Shown: piece by piece, positions 44,098 through 53,061 of the stretch
Position numbering within the stretch: position 1 is the first letter of the stretch
Layout of the letters: every line of letters starts with the position of its first letter
Program-made: the position numbers and the translations under genes
NCBI GenBank assembly: GCA_017514845.1
Contig: JAFWIM010000076.1
Span: forward strand, 1-53,076
Direction: 5' to 3'
Length of the DNA stretch: 53,076 nt
Source: Lachnospiraceae bacterium
GTDB lineage: Bacteria > Bacillota > Clostridia > Lachnospirales > Lachnospiraceae
The notes under the pieces: generated by a model
Told to the model about the DNA's origin: nothing
The model's database searches: none
What the model saw: the letters and a program-made list of their open reading frames with translations, nothing else

Positions 44098-44112
44098 GTG
44101 CTACTCCGATTA

Positions 44113-45204
44113 TCAAATAAGTATGATCTCGTCCGCAAGTTTCAGTATATCGTCTCTGAGCTCAAGATGCTCTTTCCACTCTTCACCAATCCCGTCATAT
44201 CCGACGACGGCACCGAGAATATTCCCACAAATCGCGCCGGTCGAGTCGCTGTCACCGCCGTGATTTACAGACGTGATGAGCGCCCGGTTGAAGTCGTTTT
44301 CGTATTTCAGGGCACAGAAAACCGCTATGGCAAGCGCTTCCTCGCCTACCCATCCTGCGCCGAGCTTATGGATTGCCTCGATATCCGTCACAACACTGCT
44401 ATAGGATAGCCGCACCGCATCCTGAATAATGCTGACCATGCGGTCAACATGCGCATCCGCGCGGAACAGCCGATGGATCGTATCGCATCCCTCAAGAACA
44501 ATCTCCTTGAGGGTCATTGTTTGCTCCGGATACACAATTCTTCGAATTATATGTACCAGAAGAGCCGCCGGCATATACCCGAGCGAATGTCCGTGGGTGA
44601 TGGCAGCGATCTCGGCGCCCTCCATATCGATCTTCTCGATCGGCTCGCCGTAAGGCATGAGGGCGACCGGAGCGACTCTCATGACACCGCCGCAGCCCTT
44701 GCTCTCATTTCGCGGAGACGCTATGTAGTCAGGCACAACAGAGTCTTCGTTGCCGATCAGCGCGCTGAGGCACGTATTACCTGGCGCTCTCAGGTGGTAC
44801 ATATCCGGATTCCGGAGCAGCCAGGTAACGTTGCCGTACATTTCCGACGGATCCATCCACATGACCTGTCTGTATGATTTTCTCTGGGTCAGGAGCCAGT
44901 CCTGATACGCTTTTGCCACATAAGCCCTCGGCTCATCCGGGGATTCGTCGCGGACCGATGCCACCAGCCCATTGGCTGTGAACATCGTCATCTGAGTGTC
45001 GTCCGATATTAGAGCCAATCCTTTTCGCGGGTCAAGTTCATAGCTCGTAATACCTTCCGCACCGTAGTGCGCGAAGATATCTCTTTCCGGCGTGAACTCA
45101 ATGGCGTAGCCGAGCGCGTCACCGCACGCTCCGCCGATGAGCGAGCCGCGGATCCTGTCCGCAGCATTGTTTTTTTGCAGCAGCTTTCTGTCAAGTTCGA
45201 ACAT
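44113..45204 (-). CDS. ADP-ribosylglycohydrolase (DraG/ARH family)
   Basis: Removes ADP-ribose from proteins or related acceptors using two metal ions. Family motifs are intact: GSLIGGACGDALG near residue 20, SDDTQMTMF near 65, ESKGCGGVMRVAPVAL near 165 and the metal-binding HGGDSDSTGAICGNILGA near 305. The 363-residue length is typical. The start at 45204 has GGAGGGGAGG upstream; the frame remains open further upstream but there it lies opposite the symporter gene. It leads a five-gene operon with NADAR, C39-like, GT2 and HAD genes. Confidence 0.93.
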   Translation of the reverse strand: MFELDRKLLQKNNAADRIRGSLIGGACGDALGYAIEFTPERDIFAHYGAEGITSYELDPRKGLALISDDTQMTMFTANGLVASVRDESPDEPRAYVAKAYQDWLLTQRKSYRQVMWMDPSEMYGNVTWLLRNPDMYHLRAPGNTCLSALIGNEDSVVPDYIASPRNESKGCGGVMRVAPVALMPYGEPIEKIDMEGAEIAAITHGHSLGYMPAALLVHIIRRIVYPEQTMTLKEIVLEGCDTIHRLFRADAHVDRMVSIIQDAVRLSYSSVVTDIEAIHKLGAGWVGEEALAIAVFCALKYENDFNRALITSVNHGGDSDSTGAICGNILGAVVGYDGIGEEWKEHLELRDDILKLADEIILI

Positions 45205-45241
45205 AGCGGTCCTCCCCTCCTTCATCTTTTCAGCATTCTTC

Positions 45242-45250
45242 ATTATAGCA
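45242..45250 (-). promoter_or_regulatory. Candidate promoter of the ADP-ribose operon
   Basis: TGC-TATAAT (extended -10) at 45242-45250 on the minus strand, about 38 nt before the ATG. No good -35 is seen. Confidence 0.45.
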
Positions 45251-45275
45251 TAAATGAGTCTATTGTGGCAGGGTA

Positions 45276-45310
45276 TAAAAAAAGCTGCCGCATTTCTTAG
45301 ATGCGGCAGC
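45276..45310 (-). terminator. Terminator of the symporter gene
   Basis: A perfect 10-bp stem GCTGCCGCAT/ATGCGGCAGC (45284-45293 with 45301-45310) is followed on the minus strand by TTTTTTTATA. Confidence 0.87.
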
Positions 45311-45323
45311 GCCAGTGTTATAA

Positions 45324-46874
45324 TCAGTCCACATCTTCCTCGTCCGGAAGCCTGTTCTTCGTTGTTGTGTCGACCTCCACATCGTAGCAGGCGAATATGC
45401 CGTCGACCATCGCTTTGTCCATCTTCGGCGTGAGCAAACTCACGACCGGTACAAGCACCAGACCGCCCAGCATAGCGATCGCGCCCGCCTGAATGGGACT
45501 CATCCAGGCCGTGTACATATTTGCAACCGTGAGACCGACACCGTATATGAAGGAGACCCAGACAGCCGCTTTCGTGACGCCCTTCCAGTACAGCCCGTAC
45601 ATGAAAGGAGCGAGGAACGCGCCGGCCAGAGCGCCCCAGGAGATACCCATGAGCTGCGCGATGAATGTCGGCGGGTTCATGGCAATCGCGACCGAGATGA
45701 CGATGAAGAAAATTACAAATGCGCGGAGCCACCAGAGCTGCTGCTTCTCTGTCATCTTCTTCATGACAGTGCCCTTCAGGAAGTCAAGTGTCATCGTGGA
45801 GCTAGATGTGAGGACCAGTGATGACAGCGTGGACATCGATGCGCTCATGATGAGGACGATCAGAACGCCCATCAGTATATCCGGCAGGTTGGAAAGCAGC
45901 TGCGGCATGACGTGGTCGTACATCATAGCAAGTGTCCCGTCCGGGTTTGTCTTTGAGACCAGCGAGACATCGATCAGTCTAGCAAAACCGCCGAGGAAAT
46001 AGGAGCCGCCGGCGATGACGACCGCGAAGAACGTCGATACAATCGTTCCGGTAGCGACAGCCTTCTCGGACTTGATCGCGTAGAACTTCTGGACCATCTG
46101 CGGAAGACCCCATGTACCGAGAGATGTCAGAATGATAACATACAGAAGGCCGACCGGATCCGGTCCGAAGAAAGACGCGAACGCGCCCTGCTGCCCCATT
46201 GTGATCGGGTTGTCCGACGGGATCTCCGACAGCTGGCGTACTGCGTTCATAAAGCCGCCATGACCGTTAAGAACGGACAGAATGACAATCACAATACCGA
46301 GCAGCATGATGATGCCCTGCACGAAATCATTATAGACCGTTGCAGTGTATCCGCCCATGAGGACATATACACAGGTGAGTACCGCCATCATGCATACGCA
46401 GTAAATATACGGAATACCGAAGGCCATCTCGAACAGATTGGAGAGGCCGTTGTAGACAGATGCGGTATACGGAATCAGGAAAATGAAAATGATAGCCGAA
46501 GCTACGATCTTGAGCGTTTTAGAATCATATCTGCTCTCAAAGTAAGCCGGCATAGTGGCCGAATTCATATGCTTCGTCATGACTCGCGTTCTTCTGCCGA
46601 GGATGATCCATGCGAGCAGGGAGCCGATGACCGCGTTGCCGATACCGATCCATGTAGACGCAAGACCGTATCTCCATCCGAACTGACCGGCATAGCCGAC
46701 GAACACAACTGCCGAGAAGTATGACGTGCCATATGCAAATGCAGAAATCCACGGACCTACATTTCTTCCGCCGAGCACATATCCTTCGACCGTCTTGGCC
46801 TGATGGCGTGAATAGTATCCGATGTACAGCATGACAGCGAAGAACACAATGAGCAGCAGAATTTTGATTATCAT
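45324..46874 (-). CDS. Sodium/solute symporter (SSS family)
   Basis: A 516-residue membrane protein with about 13 helices. Family features are KTVEGYVLGGRNVGPWISAFAYGTSYFSA at the N terminus, the GGYTATVYNDFVQGIIMLLG signature near 190 and SASMSTLSSLVLTSSSTMTLD near 355 (sodium site). It imports a solute such as a sugar, amino acid, or carboxylate with sodium; sequence similarity to PanF/PutP-type members leaves the substrate open. GAGGAGGG precedes the ATG. Its promoter overlaps a strong dyad, so repression by a dedicated regulator is likely, but no regulator gene is adjacent. Confidence 0.92.
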   Translation of the reverse strand: MIIKILLLIVFFAVMLYIGYYSRHQAKTVEGYVLGGRNVGPWISAFAYGTSYFSAVVFVGYAGQFGWRYGLASTWIGIGNAVIGSLLAWIILGRRTRVMTKHMNSATMPAYFESRYDSKTLKIVASAIIFIFLIPYTASVYNGLSNLFEMAFGIPYIYCVCMMAVLTCVYVLMGGYTATVYNDFVQGIIMLLGIVIVILSVLNGHGGFMNAVRQLSEIPSDNPITMGQQGAFASFFGPDPVGLLYVIILTSLGTWGLPQMVQKFYAIKSEKAVATGTIVSTFFAVVIAGGSYFLGGFARLIDVSLVSKTNPDGTLAMMYDHVMPQLLSNLPDILMGVLIVLIMSASMSTLSSLVLTSSSTMTLDFLKGTVMKKMTEKQQLWWLRAFVIFFIVISVAIAMNPPTFIAQLMGISWGALAGAFLAPFMYGLYWKGVTKAAVWVSFIYGVGLTVANMYTAWMSPIQAGAIAMLGGLVLVPVVSLLTPKMDKAMVDGIFACYDVEVDTTTKNRLPDEEDVD

Positions 46875-46900
46875 AATTGAAAACCCTCCTCGTTTGATTG

Positions 46901-46929
46901 ACGGTTTAAAGTGTAACGCTTTAAACTGT
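46901..46929. promoter_or_regulatory. Operator-like dyad of the symporter promoter
   Basis: Arms 46901-46911 and 46919-46929 (ACGGTTTAAAG and CTTTAAACTGT) match at 10 of 11 positions around a 7-nt centre. The dyad covers the -10 and most of the spacer of the promoter at 46910-46938. Confidence 0.65.
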
Positions 46930-46938
46930 AAAAGTCAA
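46910..46938 (-). promoter_or_regulatory. Symporter promoter
   Basis: TTGACT (46933-46938), 17 nt, TACACT (46910-46915) on the minus strand, about 36 nt before the ATG. Confidence 0.65.
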
Positions 46939-47030
46939 GCACATTCGCACTTTGACGCGATAAAATTTCAAGAAGGTTGACTGTTCTTACAAGCTGCCAC
47001 GCAGTTCCCGAATCCGACGCAGACACGCAA

Positions 47031-47054
47031 GAGGGACCGGTCTCCCGGTCCCTC
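47031..47054 (-). terminator. Hairpin after the small Cys-rich gene
   Basis: A perfect 10-bp stem GAGGGACCGG/CCGGTCCCTC with a 4-nt loop. The T tract is weak (TTGCGTGT), so it may end transcription of the gene at 47088 inefficiently. Confidence 0.5.
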
Positions 47055-47087
47055 CACAGGCAGCATTTGTTGCTGCATCATTTTCAC

Positions 47088-47306
47088 TTACCCTCTTACA
47101 AACGGAGCGCTGTACTCCTCATTGATCTCTCTGAGCTCTTTCACTCCGTCGATATACGGCTGATAAATACTCTCAATGCGTCCGCCGCCGCGGTTGTCAC
47201 AGCCGGAGCAAAATTCACAGTCGACGCCGCAGGACCCCCACAGGGCCTGGTGCACGATCCGGATCCTTTCCTCCTTCGTGGTATCTTTGATCAATAATGA
47301 TTTCAT
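47088..47306 (-). CDS. Small Cys-rich protein of unknown function
   Basis: A 72-residue protein with a Cys cluster CGVDCEFCSGC in its centre (spacing C-x3-C-x2-C-x2-C) after a helical start MKSLLIKDTTKEERIRIV. The cluster could bind a metal or an iron-sulfur centre. The next gene upstream (47358) is a glutaredoxin-like protein in the same direction, so a redox role is plausible. GGGAGG precedes the ATG. I do not recognise a named family with certainty. Confidence 0.75.
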   Translation of the reverse strand: MKSLLIKDTTKEERIRIVHQALWGSCGVDCEFCSGCDNRGGGRIESIYQPYIDGVKELREINEEYSAPFVRG

Positions 47307-47357
47307 ATCAACATCCTCCCTGCAAACGTACCGTGCCGCAAAGAATACACGCCGTGA

Positions 47358-47669
47358 TCAGCAGCCTTTTCTTCCGCTCTTGTGATCTTCGATCGAGCAG
47401 GCGTCTGCCGTGCCGTATTCAATCAGTCCCGCATCCGCAGGGTCGATGGATACTCTTCCGTCTTCGAACACGAATGCCGGGATACCGACATCGCCGATCG
47501 CTTTCATGCGGTCAAAAACGGGGTTGCTGTCGCGCAGTCTCGTAAAAGCGCTCATGTTCCGAATGTTCTCTCCGATATTGATGTACTCAAATTCGTCTTC
47601 TCGTCCCACGATCTGCTCATGAACATACTCACAGTAGGGACAGGTGGGCATTCCGTAAACTTTAATCAT
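47358..47669 (-). CDS. Glutaredoxin-like protein
   Basis: A 103-residue thioredoxin-fold protein. The active-site motif is MPTCPYC (Cys-Pro-Tyr-Cys) at residues about 7-13, as in classical glutaredoxins. IPAFVFEDG near 65 supplies the cis-Pro strand. The last 20 residues include two further Cys (DACSIEDHKSGRKGC). Thiol-disulfide exchange is expected, with an unknown partner in an organism that may lack glutathione. AAAGGAG sits 9 nt before the ATG. It leads the pair with the small Cys-rich gene 51 nt downstream. Confidence 0.85.
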   Translation of the reverse strand: MIKVYGMPTCPYCEYVHEQIVGREDEFEYINIGENIRNMSAFTRLRDSNPVFDRMKAIGDVGIPAFVFEDGRVSIDPADAGLIEYGTADACSIEDHKSGRKGC

Positions 47670-47699
47670 TGGCTTTGGCTCCTTTCATGTTTTATCTAT

Positions 47700-47713
47700 T
47701 CTCACTTGTGAGA
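47700..47713. promoter_or_regulatory. Dyad upstream of the glutaredoxin-like gene
   Basis: TCTCAC-TT-GTGAGA, a perfect 6-bp-arm dyad about 30 bp before the start codon. It could be an operator; no clear promoter was assigned. Confidence 0.35.
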
Positions 47714-47754
47714 TTTTCCGCTTAAGAATAATTTTCTCAGGCTCCCCTTTTCAT

Positions 47755-49275
<1,521 letters not shown>

Positions 49276-49704
49276 TTACTCCGACTGCGGCTCCCTGCAA
49301 TCCTTCTGTTCCATCAGGTCACTCAACTTTTTACTGTAAAAAAAATCATGAACCATATGATCATACTCGGTCCACATAGGCAGTGTCCTGCACCCGGATT
49401 TACGCGGACATTCATTTGTATCTCCCGCGAGACATGCGACCAGGGAGAGTGACCCTTCCATCAGGTCCAGGATTTCTCCCACCGTATAGTCTTCCGGTTT
49501 TCGGCACAGCTTGTAACCACCCCCTTTTCCGCTGGCGCCGGTTAGAAAACCTGCCGTCACCAGATCCTTCACAATGATCTCCAGATACTTCTTGGAGACC
49601 TCCTGTCTTGCCGCTATATCTTTCAGCGGTATGTAACCGCCCGTCTCGTTCTCTGCGAGATCGAGCATGACGCGGAGAGCGTATCTTCCTTTTGTTGAAA
49701 TCAT
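49276..49704 (-). CDS. Rrf2-family transcriptional regulator (IscR/CymR-like)
   Basis: A 142-residue winged-helix regulator opening with MISTKGRYALRVMLDLAEN, the Rrf2 signature. The DNA-recognition part is IPLKDIAARQEVSKKYLEIIVKDL. Three Cys (VACLAGDTNECPRKSGCRT, spacing C-x7-C-x5-C) sit where IscR holds its iron-sulfur cluster, so sensing of Fe-S or sulfur status is likely. It diverges from iscS-iscU with an operator-like dyad between the promoters, which fits control of those genes and itself. The downstream arabinofuranosidase gene is probably transcribed with it. Confidence 0.92.
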   Translation of the reverse strand: MISTKGRYALRVMLDLAENETGGYIPLKDIAARQEVSKKYLEIIVKDLVTAGFLTGASGKGGGYKLCRKPEDYTVGEILDLMEGSLSLVACLAGDTNECPRKSGCRTLPMWTEYDHMVHDFFYSKKLSDLMEQKDCREPQSE

Positions 49705-49734
49705 AAAAATGTCCCCTCTCTCAGCTTTTTACCT

Positions 49735-49764
49735 ATTATACCGCAGGGTAAATAGTCGATGCAA
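49735..49764 (-). promoter_or_regulatory. Promoter of the Rrf2 regulator
   Basis: TTGCAT (49759-49764), 18 nt, TATAAT (49735-49740) on the minus strand, about 31 nt before the ATG. Confidence 0.7.
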
Positions 49765-49778
49765 TAACATTTGTTATT
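49763..49778. promoter_or_regulatory. Dyad between divergent rrf2 and iscS promoters
   Basis: AATAACA-TT-TGTTATT (7-bp perfect arms) lies between the two -35 boxes. A second pair, ACCTA/TAGGT at about 49780-49799, spans the iscS -35. Either could bind the Rrf2 protein. Confidence 0.5.
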
Positions 49779-49784
49779 CACCTA

Positions 49785-49813
49785 TTGACTTACTAGGTTG
49801 ATAGGCATATAAT
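49785..49813 (+). promoter_or_regulatory. iscS promoter
   Basis: TTGACT (49785-49790), 17 nt, TATAAT (49808-49813). The leader to the ATG is about 115 nt, and a long stretch of it is GC-rich without a recognised riboswitch. Confidence 0.8.
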
Positions 49814-49933
49814 TCTCACAGAATCTAAGCAGAGGTTCTGTCCTCTTCGAAGACGGCTGCGTTCCGCAGCAAAATGCGGATCCGCCTTTGCCGCAGTATG
49901 CGGTGAGACATCTATATGATAAAGGAGATATTC

Positions 49934-51121
49934 ATGAAAATTTATGCGGATAATGCCGCCACCACAAAGATGAGCGAAAACGCGATTCACACAATGGTCT
50001 CCCTGCTGGAAGACAGCTGGGGAAATCCTTCCAGCCTGTACGCCCACGGACAGCTGGCTAAAGAAGTCCTGGAAAAAGCCCGGGCGGATATTGCAGCCGT
50101 GATCGGCGCCTCCCCCGACGAGATCCTGTTCACATCGGGAGGCAGTGAAGCCGACAATCAGGCCCTCCGGTCTGTTGCCGAGCTCGGCAGGAAAAAGGGG
50201 AAAATGCATATCATTTCATCTGCATTTGAACACCACGCCATCCTGCACACGCTGGAGCGTCTTAAAAAGGAAGGTTTTGAGGTCACCCTTCTTGACGTCC
50301 ATGAAAATGGTCTGATCCTTCCCGAAGAGGTCGCTGCCGCGATCCGGGATGACACCTGCCTGGTTACCATTATGTATGCAAATAACGAAATCGGCACCAT
50401 CCAGCCCATCCGGGAAATCGGCCGGATCTGCCGCGAAAAAAATGTTCTGTTCCACACGGATGCCGTGCAGGCAGTCGCGCATGTCCCGATCAACGTCAAG
50501 GAGGACAATATCGATCTTCTCTCCGCTTCCGCACATAAATTCCACGGCCCGAAGGGAGTCGGCTTCCTCTACGCAAAAAAGGGAATAAGGCTGACAAATC
50601 TGATCGAAGGCGGAGCCCAGGAGCGAGGCCGCCGCGCGGGAACCGAAAATGTTCCGGGAATCGCAGCCATGGCGGAAGCCCTGAAAGAGACGAGTTCCAG
50701 GATGGATGAGAACACAGCACGTCTCACCAAGATGCGGGATAAGCTGATCAGCGGTCTTGCGGAAATTCCGCATTCTGCGCTCAACGGTGATGCCACGCAT
50801 CGTCTCCCGAGCAACGTGAACTTCTGTTTTGAAGGTATTGAGGGCGAATCTCTGCTGCTGCTCCTTGATGACAAGGGCATACAGGCTTCTTCCGGCAGCG
50901 CCTGCACCTCCGGGTCACTGGATCCCAGCCATGTGCTTCTGGCAATCGGCCGTGTACACGACGTCGCCCACGGTTCCCTTCGCCTGAGTCTCGGGGAAGA
51001 TATCACGGAAGAACAGGTGGACTACATCATCACGTCCGTAAAAGATGTCGTCAGCTATCTGCGCGGCTTCTCTCCGGTCTGGAGAGACCTGATGTCCGGC
51101 AAAGGCCAGTTCATCCTGTAA
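49934..51121 (+). CDS. iscS: Cysteine desulfurase (NifS/IscS)
   Basis: PLP enzyme that removes sulfur from cysteine for iron-sulfur cluster assembly. YADNAATTKMS opens the protein, and FTSGGSEADNQAL supplies the PLP-phosphate site. The PLP Lys is in SASAHKFHGPKG near residue 202 and the sulfur-carrying Cys in SSGSACTSG near 326. The 395-residue length is normal. The ATG at 49934 has AAAGGAG upstream. iscU follows 65 nt downstream, and an Rrf2 regulator diverges from it. Confidence 0.96.
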   Translation: MKIYADNAATTKMSENAIHTMVSLLEDSWGNPSSLYAHGQLAKEVLEKARADIAAVIGASPDEILFTSGGSEADNQALRSVAELGRKKGKMHIISSAFEHHAILHTLERLKKEGFEVTLLDVHENGLILPEEVAAAIRDDTCLVTIMYANNEIGTIQPIREIGRICREKNVLFHTDAVQAVAHVPINVKEDNIDLLSASAHKFHGPKGVGFLYAKKGIRLTNLIEGGAQERGRRAGTENVPGIAAMAEALKETSSRMDENTARLTKMRDKLISGLAEIPHSALNGDATHRLPSNVNFCFEGIEGESLLLLLDDKGIQASSGSACTSGSLDPSHVLLAIGRVHDVAHGSLRLSLGEDITEEQVDYIITSVKDVVSYLRGFSPVWRDLMSGKGQFIL

Positions 51122-51186
51122 AACAGACCACAAATCCAACAGTATTTTGCGCAAAACCCATACGAAAGAATAAGTGAGGTACTCTT

Positions 51187-51573
51187 ATGGCTTTATACAG
51201 TGAAAAAGTAATGGATCATTTCAGGAATCCGAGAAATGTCGGTGTGATCGAGGATGCAAACGGCATCGGCGAAGTAGGCAACGCTAAATGCGGCGATATC
51301 ATGAAAATGTACCTTAAGATTGAGGACGACATAGTTCAGGACGTCAAGTTCGAGACATTCGGCTGCGGCAGCGCCATCGCGTCCAGCTCCATGGCAACCG
51401 AGCTGATCAAGGGAAAACCTGTCTCGGAGGCTATGAAACTGACCAACAAGGCAGTCGCGGAAGCTCTTGACGGGCTGCCGGCTTACAAGATGCACTGTTC
51501 CGTTCTGGCGGAGGAGGCGATTCAGTCCGCCCTCGAAGATTACCAGAAGCGGACCGGAAAAACTATCGAGTGA
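51187..51573 (+). CDS. iscU: Iron-sulfur cluster scaffold (NifU/IscU)
   Basis: A 128-residue scaffold that receives sulfur from the desulfurase and iron to build clusters. Three conserved Cys are present: GNAKCGDIM, TFGCGSAIASSS and MHCSVLAEEA, with the Asp following the first (CGD) that tunes cluster release. The N-terminal YSEKVMDHFRNPRNVG is the family signature. It is co-transcribed with iscS and ends before a very long palindrome. Confidence 0.96.
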   Translation: MALYSEKVMDHFRNPRNVGVIEDANGIGEVGNAKCGDIMKMYLKIEDDIVQDVKFETFGCGSAIASSSMATELIKGKPVSEAMKLTNKAVAEALDGLPAYKMHCSVLAEEAIQSALEDYQKRTGKTIE

Positions 51574-51608
51574 TATGTGATCCTGCTGCCGCGAACGGGA
51601 TATGATTA

Positions 51609-51706
51609 GGGCTGCCGCATTAAGGCGTGCCACCACTATATATGGCAGTCATTATTTGCAAATGTCTGCCATATATAGTGGTGACACCGTCTAATGCGAC
51701 AGCCCC
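51609..51706. terminator. 98-nt nested palindrome between convergent genes
   Basis: Outer arms 51609-51622 and 51692-51705 (14 nt, one mismatch) and inner arms 51631-51648 and 51666-51683 (18 nt, perfect) surround a loop that itself contains the palindrome ATTTGCAAAT at 51654-51663. It ends in a T-rich run (TTCTTTATTT) on the plus strand. It would form a very long hairpin and probably ends both iscU and the convergent alpha-galactosidase transcripts. It could alternatively be a miniature inverted-repeat element. Confidence 0.7.
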
Positions 51707-51801
51707 TTCTTTATTTAATCTTATTATAAGTTCTCAGCTATTGCTGACATAAATCCCGCTCAAGTCTTGCAAGCGAGACATCTACACTTTACCATCCGGT
51801 C

Positions 51802-53061
51802 TCAGAAATCATCAGAACCTACGAGCCACACTGCGCATGCGTGTGGTCCAAGCTCCGCATACAATTTCGCATAAGTATTCCCCGTCCACAATTCGACAGC
51901 GCGGGCAACAGATATCTCTGTCTCCGCTTCCGTGACAGCGATTCTTCGAGCCTCATCCGACAGATTAAAGACTGCTATGTACATTCCCTGCCCATCCTTG
52001 CGGGGAGCAATCCAGACCGACTCCTCTTCAGTAGTCCGCAGGGGGTGTGCGCAGAAACTGCTTTTCTGTATGTTCAGCACGTTCTCATTAGTGAGCAGGG
52101 ATATCGTGAACGGATCACATTTCGTCAGTTCCCCGCCCATCATGAGCGGCGAGCGCATCATACACCAGAGCGTCATGAGTGTGCGCTGTTCGTCCTCGGT
52201 AAACCTTGTCCGACGGCCTTTTGGCGTCTCCGCGCCGCACAGACGGATCGCGCCGAACGGCAGCATGTCGGCATCCGGCCAGTGACCGGGACCGGCGTGA
52301 ATACACCACTTCTCCGCCCGCTCGAACATTCCCTTGAGCAGAGCCCAGTCATCCCAGAAGTCATCCGTAATACGCCACATATTGGCCCAGGTTTTCAGAT
52401 GCTCCGCCTCGGAGAGCGGCGCAGGTCCCGGTGAGAGACTCAGGACGATGTCACGACCGCAGTTCCTGCATGCCTCGGAGATAATTTCTATCTCACGTTT
52501 GCAGTGCGGGTACTCCCGGGCAATGTCGTCACACTTGACAAAGTCGACACCCCACTCGGCGTAAAGCCTGAAGATGCTGTCGTAGTAGGCTCTTGCAGCG
52601 GGATGCTCCGATCTCGCGCCGTACATGTCCGGATTCCACTCACAGATGGAGTTGGGATCCGCCGCCTGATCGCAGGTATATTCACTCCCTTTAATTGGCA
52701 AATGAAGATGCGCCGCCATGCGGGGAATCCCTCGCATGATATGGATTCCGAATTTCAGTCCCAAACCATGCACATAATCTGCCAGCGGCTTGAAGCCTGC
52801 ACCGTTTGCAGCACTCGGGAATCTGTTCGCTGCAGGGATGTGACGTCCCCAGTCATCTAAGAGGTTATTGGGAAAAGATTTATAATCATAATCATCCGCT
52901 TCCGGCTGATACCACTGAATATCCACAACCACATATTCCCAGCCGTACGGCTTCAAATGTTCTGCCATATAATCCGCATTTTGCCTCACTATATCTTCAG
53001 TGACTGAAGCACCGTAGCAGTCCCAGCTGTTCCATCCCATTGGGGGATACTTGCAAAGCAT
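51802..53061 (-). CDS. GH27 alpha-galactosidase
   Basis: Hydrolyses alpha-1,6-galactosides of the raffinose or galactomannan type. PPMGWNSWDCYGASV opens the catalytic barrel, the nucleophile Asp is in VDFVKCDD near 172 and the acid/base Asp in RITDDFW near 231. MMRSPLMMGGEL near 285 is typical, followed by a C-terminal beta domain. The 419-residue length is full. It lacks a signal peptide and so works on imported sugars. TAAGGAGG lies 7 nt before the ATG, so the gene is complete at the window edge. Confidence 0.94.
   Translation of the reverse strand: MLCKYPPMGWNSWDCYGASVTEDIVRQNADYMAEHLKPYGWEYVVVDIQWYQPEADDYDYKSFPNNLLDDWGRHIPAANRFPSAANGAGFKPLADYVHGLGLKFGIHIMRGIPRMAAHLHLPIKGSEYTCDQAADPNSICEWNPDMYGARSEHPAARAYYDSIFRLYAEWGVDFVKCDDIAREYPHCKREIEIISEACRNCGRDIVLSLSPGPAPLSEAEHLKTWANMWRITDDFWDDWALLKGMFERAEKWCIHAGPGHWPDADMLPFGAIRLCGAETPKGRRTRFTEDEQRTLMTLWCMMRSPLMMGGELTKCDPFTISLLTNENVLNIQKSSFCAHPLRTTEEESVWIAPRKDGQGMYIAVFNLSDEARRIAVTEAETEISVARAVELWTGNTYAKLYAELGPHACAVWLVGSDDF

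Noticed and set aside
45205..45732. N-terminal extension of the ADP-ribosylglycohydrolase frame
   Set aside because: It lies on top of the symporter gene and its terminator; the family start and a strong ribosome site are at 45204.
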